From positions 15,459-23,435 of the forward strand of contig CAJUSU010000023.1 in assembly GCA_910589185.1 (NCBI GenBank): a stretch of 7,977 nucleotides of DNA. Reading direction: 5' to 3'. Below, one piece after another: positions 5,085 through 7,977 of the stretch. Source of the stretch: an uncultured Clostridia bacterium (GTDB taxonomy: Bacteria > Bacillota > Clostridia > TANB77 > CAG-508). The notes beneath the pieces are model-generated. The model was not told where the DNA came from, made no database searches, and saw only the letters and a list, made by a program, of their open reading frames with translations. Both the position numbers and the translations under genes were made by a program. The stretch's first letter is position 1. Each line of letters begins with the position of its first letter.

Positions 5085-6686
5085 TTATCTTTTATTTGCT
5101 TTTGCTGCTTTTACTAAGTTTACAAACAATGGTTGTGGTCTGTCTGGTCTTGATTGGAATTCTGGGTGAAATTGTGCTGCTATAAAATATGGATGATTCT
5201 TTAATTCTACAATTTCCACTAAACTTCCATCTGGAGATAATCCTGAACAAATAAGTCCATTCTTCTCCATTTCTTCTTTATAATCATTGTTATATTCAAA
5301 ACGGTGTCTATGTCTTTCTGAAATTTCTAAGCTACCATATACCTTTTCTGCTAAGCTTCCTTTTTGAATATGACAAGGATATGCTCCTAATCTCATAGTT
5401 CCACCTTTTTTAGCCACATGTACTTGATCTTCCATAATATGAATGACTGGGTGTTCTGTTGTTTCATCAAATTCTTCTGAATTTGCATCCTCATATCCTA
5501 AAACATGTCTTGCAAATTCTACAACTGCCATCTGCATACCTAAACAAATTCCCAAAAATGGAACCCTATTTTCTCTCGCATATTGTACTGTTGCAATTTT
5601 TCCTTCAATTCCTCTATTTCCAAATCCTCCTGGTACGATAATTCCATTATATTTTCCTAACTTTTCTTTTGCATTTTCTTTTGTAATTCCTTCACAGTCT
5701 ATAAAGGCAACATCTACTTTGCAACTGTTAGCAAATCCTCCATGTTTAATACTTTCTGCAACGGATAAATAAGAATCTTCTAATTTAACATATTTTCCAA
5801 CAATCGCAATAGAAACCTTATCATCTTTTAAGTTCTTAATGTTTTCTATCATTTTTTCCCAATTTTTATTGTCTGGTTTATCATTTAATTCTAGTTTTTC
5901 ACAAACGCGATGTGCTAATCCTTCTTGTTCTAGCATAAGAGGTACTTCATATAAATCTTGCACTGTTTTATTTTGAATAACATCTTCCTTTTTTACATTG
6001 CAAAATAGGGCAAGCTTATTACGAATAGAGTCCTCTATATCTTGTTCTGCTCTACATACTAAGATATCTGGTTTAATTCCAATAGATTGTAATTCTTTTA
6101 CGGAGTGTTGTGTTGGTTTTGATTTTAGTTCATTAGAGCCATAGATATATGGTAAAAGTGTAACATGAATATAAATTACATCATGTTCCGGTCTTTCTAA
6201 TCCTATTTGGCGAATAGCCTCTAGAAATGGTAAGCTTTCAATATCTCCAACTGTTCCGCCAATTTCAGTAATGACAATATCTACATCTGTATTTTCAAAT
6301 TTATATGCTTTTTCTTTAATAGCATTCGTAATATGAGGAATGACTTGCACCGTTTTTCCTAAATAATCTCCTCTTCTTTCTCTTTCAATTACTTCTGAGT
6401 AAATTCTGCCCGTTGTAACAGAAGAGTATTTTGTCAAGTTTTCGTCTGTAAATCTTTCATAATGTCCTAAGTCAAGGTCTGTTTCTGCTCCATCATTGGT
6501 AACAAATACTTCTCCGTGTTCATAGGGACTCATAGTTCCTGGGTCTACATTTAAATATGGGTCAAACTTTTGATTAGCTACCTTGTAACCTCTATTTTTT
6601 AATAGCCTTCCTAAAGATGCAGCTGTAATTCCTTTTCCTAGTCCTGATACTACTCCTCCTGTAACAAAAATATACTTTGTATTCAT
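5085..6686 (-). CDS. pyrG: CTP synthase
   Basis: This 533-residue cytoplasmic enzyme makes CTP from UTP and ATP, using ammonia from glutamine: the last step of pyrimidine nucleotide synthesis. The N-terminal synthetase domain (about 1-265) has the P-loop GGVVSGLGKG at 10-19, the DPGTMSPYEHGEVFV motif at about 48-62, and DGAETDLDLGHYERF at 65-79. The C-terminal class I glutamine amidotransferase domain (about 290-533) has oxyanion motif PGGFGNRG near 352, nucleophile Cys381 in GICLGMQ, and the His507/Glu509 pair in FHPEF. All key residues are present and the length is normal. An AGGAGGT-type ribosome binding site precedes the ATG. The gene has its own promoter and a leader terminator, implying attenuation, and is divergent from deoD. 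I see no clear terminator after the stop, so read-through into the toxin-antitoxin locus is possible. Confidence 0.98.
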   Translation of the reverse strand: MNTKYIFVTGGVVSGLGKGITAASLGRLLKNRGYKVANQKFDPYLNVDPGTMSPYEHGEVFVTNDGAETDLDLGHYERFTDENLTKYSSVTTGRIYSEVIERERRGDYLGKTVQVIPHITNAIKEKAYKFENTDVDIVITEIGGTVGDIESLPFLEAIRQIGLERPEHDVIYIHVTLLPYIYGSNELKSKPTQHSVKELQSIGIKPDILVCRAEQDIEDSIRNKLALFCNVKKEDVIQNKTVQDLYEVPLMLEQEGLAHRVCEKLELNDKPDNKNWEKMIENIKNLKDDKVSIAIVGKYVKLEDSYLSVAESIKHGGFANSCKVDVAFIDCEGITKENAKEKLGKYNGIIVPGGFGNRGIEGKIATVQYARENRVPFLGICLGMQMAVVEFARHVLGYEDANSEEFDETTEHPVIHIMEDQVHVAKKGGTMRLGAYPCHIQKGSLAEKVYGSLEISERHRHRFEYNNDYKEEMEKNGLICSGLSPDGSLVEIVELKNHPYFIAAQFHPEFQSRPDRPQPLFVNLVKAAKANKR

Positions 6687-6736
6687 AGCTTACCTCCTTT
6701 ATTCCTTCATTACATATTAAAACTTTTTTCTAAAAC

Positions 6737-6787
6737 GAAAAAAATAGATTTAAAATCAAACCGAAAAATGCGGTTTTTTTTAAATCT
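6737..6787 (-). terminator. Leader terminator (attenuator) of pyrG
   Basis: On the minus strand a long hairpin is followed by a T7 run (6744-6738). The stem joins 6778-6787 to 6746-6755 (10 bp) and 6771-6776 to 6758-6763 (AACCG-type, 6 bp), with a small internal loop and a seven-base apical loop. It lies between the pyrG promoter and start codon, about 50 bases before the ATG, so it must be bypassed for expression. This is the position of pyrG attenuators in other Firmicutes. Confidence 0.85.
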
Positions 6788-6801
6788 ACTACATTATTAA
6801 T

Positions 6802-6829
6802 ATTATCATTAATAGAAATCACTTGTCAA
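6802..6829 (-). promoter_or_regulatory. Promoter of pyrG
   Basis: A perfect TTGACA -35 (6829-6824) is followed after 16 bases by GATAAT (6807-6802), five of six bases of the -10 consensus. A TAATAT two bases further downstream is an alternative with an 18-base spacer. Transcription would begin near 6795-6792, right at the foot of the terminator stem. Confidence 0.75.
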
Positions 6830-6851
6830 GATAAATTTTTCATTATATAAT
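6823..6851 (+). promoter_or_regulatory. Promoter of deoD
   Basis: TTGTCA (6823-6828, five of six -35 bases) and a perfect TATAAT (6846-6851) are 17 bases apart on the plus strand. The -35 overlaps the pyrG -35 on the opposite strand through the palindrome CTTGWCAAG at 6822-6830. The leader to the deoD ATG is about 90 nt and contains a repeat element. Confidence 0.75.
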
Positions 6852-6878
6852 CTAGTTTATAAAATATTTTTTAGAAAA

Positions 6879-6934
6879 GGTGTGTCCCCAAACTGACAAA
6901 ACTGTCAGGAAAAGGAACGTCCCTAACCTGACAA
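6879..6934 (+). repeat. REP/MITE-like palindromic repeat, copy 2, in the deoD leader
   Basis: A 56-base unit matching 2070-2125. It contains TGTCAGG (6903-6909) and CCTGACA (6927-6933), which form a hairpin directly abutting the deoD ribosome binding site AAAGGAGG (6933-6940). An upstream CTGACA (6893-6898) can pair with the same TGTCAG, so two hairpins compete. It probably inserted here, and now forms part of the leader RNA. Confidence 0.75.
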
Positions 6935-6948
6935 AGGAGGAAATAAAA

Positions 6949-7659
6949 ATGTCAATTCATTGTAATGCAAAAAAAGAAGATATTGCTAAAACTGTATTAA
7001 TGCCAGGAGACCCTTTACGTGCAAAATATATTGCCGAAAATTTTTTAGAAAATGCTCGTTTGGTAAATACTGTTAGAAATATGCTTGCTTATACAGGTAC
7101 TTATAAAGGAAAAGAAGTTACTGTCTTTTCTTCTGGAATGGGTATGCCTAGTATGGGAATTTATTCATATGAATTATTTAAATTTTATGATGTAGAAAAA
7201 ATTATTCGTATTGGTTCTTGTGGAGCCTATAATAATGATTTAAATTTATTTGATACTATTTTAGTGGATAAATCTTATACAGAATCTAATTTTGCTTTTT
7301 CTTGGAATGAAAAAGATTGCCATATTGCTAGTGCTAGCCAAAGTTTAAATGCTCAAATAGAGAAAACTGCTGAAGAAATTAATATGCCTTATATTAAAGG
7401 AAATACTTTATGTAATGAATGTTTTGATGGCTATTTAGAAGATATCCCTGCCTTTATTCATCGCTTTCCAAAAGACTTAAATATTATTGCTTGTGAAATG
7501 GAAGCCTTTGCCTTATTTTATATGGCTGATTATTTCAAAAAAGATGCCGCTTGTTTGCTTACTGTAGTAGATTCTTACTATAAACAACAAGAAAGTACTT
7601 CTGAAGAACGAGAAAAGTCTTTAAACAATATGATTACACTTGCATTGGAAAGTATATAG
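6949..7659 (+). CDS. deoD: Purine nucleoside phosphorylase, DeoD type
   Basis: DeoD is a hexameric cytoplasmic enzyme that splits purine (deoxy)ribonucleosides with phosphate into free base and (deoxy)ribose-1-phosphate, for salvage. The 236-residue product has the family signatures: His4, PGDPLRAKYIAE (Gly20, Arg24), Arg43 in VRNMLAYTG, the phosphate-site RIGSCGA (Arg87, Ser90), EMEAFAL (Glu183, Glu185), the catalytic Asp208 in TVVDS and Arg221. Length equals the family norm of about 235-239. The frame is open upstream to a GTG at 6880, but that extension is only translated repeat sequence. The ATG at 6949 has AAAGGAGG eight bases upstream and aligns with the family start. It is the only plus-strand gene, with a promoter shared back to back with pyrG and a strong terminator after it. 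Confidence 0.96.
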   Translation: MSIHCNAKKEDIAKTVLMPGDPLRAKYIAENFLENARLVNTVRNMLAYTGTYKGKEVTVFSSGMGMPSMGIYSYELFKFYDVEKIIRIGSCGAYNNDLNLFDTILVDKSYTESNFAFSWNEKDCHIASASQSLNAQIEKTAEEINMPYIKGNTLCNECFDGYLEDIPAFIHRFPKDLNIIACEMEAFALFYMADYFKKDAACLLTVVDSYYKQQESTSEEREKSLNNMITLALESI

Positions 7660-7679
7660 AAAGCAATTTATGTAAAATC

Positions 7680-7714
7680 AAAAAATACACACTTCAATTA
7701 AGTGTGTATTTTTT
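7680..7714. terminator. Bidirectional terminator between deoD and greA
   Basis: A perfect 15-bp inverted repeat (7680-7694 with 7700-7714) has a five-base loop. The stem carries A6 at one end and T6 at the other, giving a U-tract on either strand. It lies 20 bases after the deoD stop and also faces the converging greA. Confidence 0.88.
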
Positions 7715-7724
7715 AGACTTACAA

Positions 7725-7773
7725 TGTCAGTTTTGGGACACATGTCAGTTAAACTAACGTCCCCAAACTGACA
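7725..7773 (+). repeat. REP/MITE-like palindromic repeat, variant copy 3
   Basis: A 49-base palindrome whose outer arms (7725-7739 and 7759-7773) pair over 15 bases with one mismatch. The right half resembles the other copies (TGTCAG...ACGTCCC...CTGACA), but its arms are TGTCAGTT/AACTGACA instead of TGTCAGG/CCTGACA, a matched change on both sides. The left half is inverted compared with copy 2. It ends one base before the greA stop codon. Confidence 0.65.
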
Positions 7774-7774
7774 A

Positions 7775-7977
7775 TTATTTTGTAATAGACAATATTTTGT
7801 ATTGAACAACACCTGCTGGTGCTTGCACTTCAATTGTTTGATTTTTCTTAGCACCTAAAATAGCAGCTCCGATTGGAGATTCATTTGAAATTCTATTTTG
7901 TGCTAAATCTACTTCTGTAGATCCTACGATTGTATAGCAAACTTCTTCATTGAATTCTACATCTAATAGCTTTACTG
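7775..7977 (-). CDS. greA: Transcription elongation factor GreA, C-terminal part (partial)
   Basis: The minus strand entering at the right edge encodes the last 66 residues before TAA at 7777-7775. The pattern, from YTIVGSTEVD through NRISNESPIGAAILG to the end VQAPAGVVQYKILSI, is that of the GreA/GreB C-terminal FKBP-like domain, with the conserved IS-x-x-SP-(I/L)-G-x-A-(I/L)-(L/I)-G signature. GreA binds RNA polymerase in its secondary channel and stimulates cleavage of the backtracked transcript. The N-terminal coiled coil carrying the catalytic acidic tip lies outside the window, so GreA and a GreA-like paralogue cannot be told apart. Repeat copy 3 and a bidirectional terminator follow immediately. 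Confidence 0.9.
   Translation of the reverse strand, partial: VKLLDVEFNEEVCYTIVGSTEVDLAQNRISNESPIGAAILGAKKNQTIEVQAPAGVVQYKILSITK

Noticed and set aside
5443..5772. Plus-strand open frames opposite pyrG
   Set aside because: Antisense shadows of the amidotransferase domain of pyrG.
6737..6829. Ligand-binding riboswitch in the pyrG leader
   Set aside because: The leader before the terminator is only a few bases long, too short for an aptamer.
6880..6948. N-terminal extension of deoD from a GTG at 6880
   Set aside because: The 23 extra residues are translated repeat sequence, there is no ribosome binding site before the GTG, and the family start fits the ATG at 6949 with a strong AAAGGAGG.

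Overview
The window is AT-rich (roughly two thirds A/T) with strong AGGAGG-type ribosome binding sites, a CIRCE/HrcA-type heat-shock operator, and housekeeping proteins of Firmicutes type (GroES/GroEL, MtaB, CTP synthase, DeoD, GreA). It most resembles a chromosomal segment of a low-GC anaerobic Clostridia-like organism, perhaps a gut species. The species cannot be fixed from the sequence.

Most genes lie on the minus strand. From right to left they are: the 3' end of greA (7775-7977), pyrG (5085-6686), a compact type III toxin-antitoxin locus (4201-5029), groES-groEL (2133-4086), mtaB (635-1997, frameshifted), a Nudix hydrolase gene (145-612) and the first 18 codons of alaS (1-54). The only plus-strand gene is deoD (6949-7659). 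It is divergent from pyrG and convergent with greA.

The most interesting region is 4201-5029. It has a consensus minus-strand promoter (TTGAAA-17-TATAAT), then two 51-nt tandem repeats that can each fold as an H-type pseudoknot, then a terminator-like hairpin, a ribosome binding site and a gene for a ToxN/CptN/TenpN-like endoribonuclease toxin. This is the architecture of a type III (RNA antitoxin, protein toxin) system. The toxin gene carries one extra base near codon 17, so as written the toxin is broken, whereas the RNA part looks intact.

A second one-base insertion breaks mtaB exactly before the third iron-sulfur cysteine of its N-terminal domain. Two such lesions in 8 kb suggest either real decay or sequencing/assembly error.

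Regulation is unusually readable. There is a degenerate CIRCE before groES. A U7-tailed intrinsic terminator sits in the pyrG leader, implying attenuation. The pyrG and deoD promoters are back to back and share one palindromic -35 region. A family of short palindromic (REP/MITE-like) repeats occurs three times: as the probable groEL terminator (2070-2125), in the deoD 5' leader right before its ribosome binding site (6879-6934), and between deoD and greA (7725-7773).
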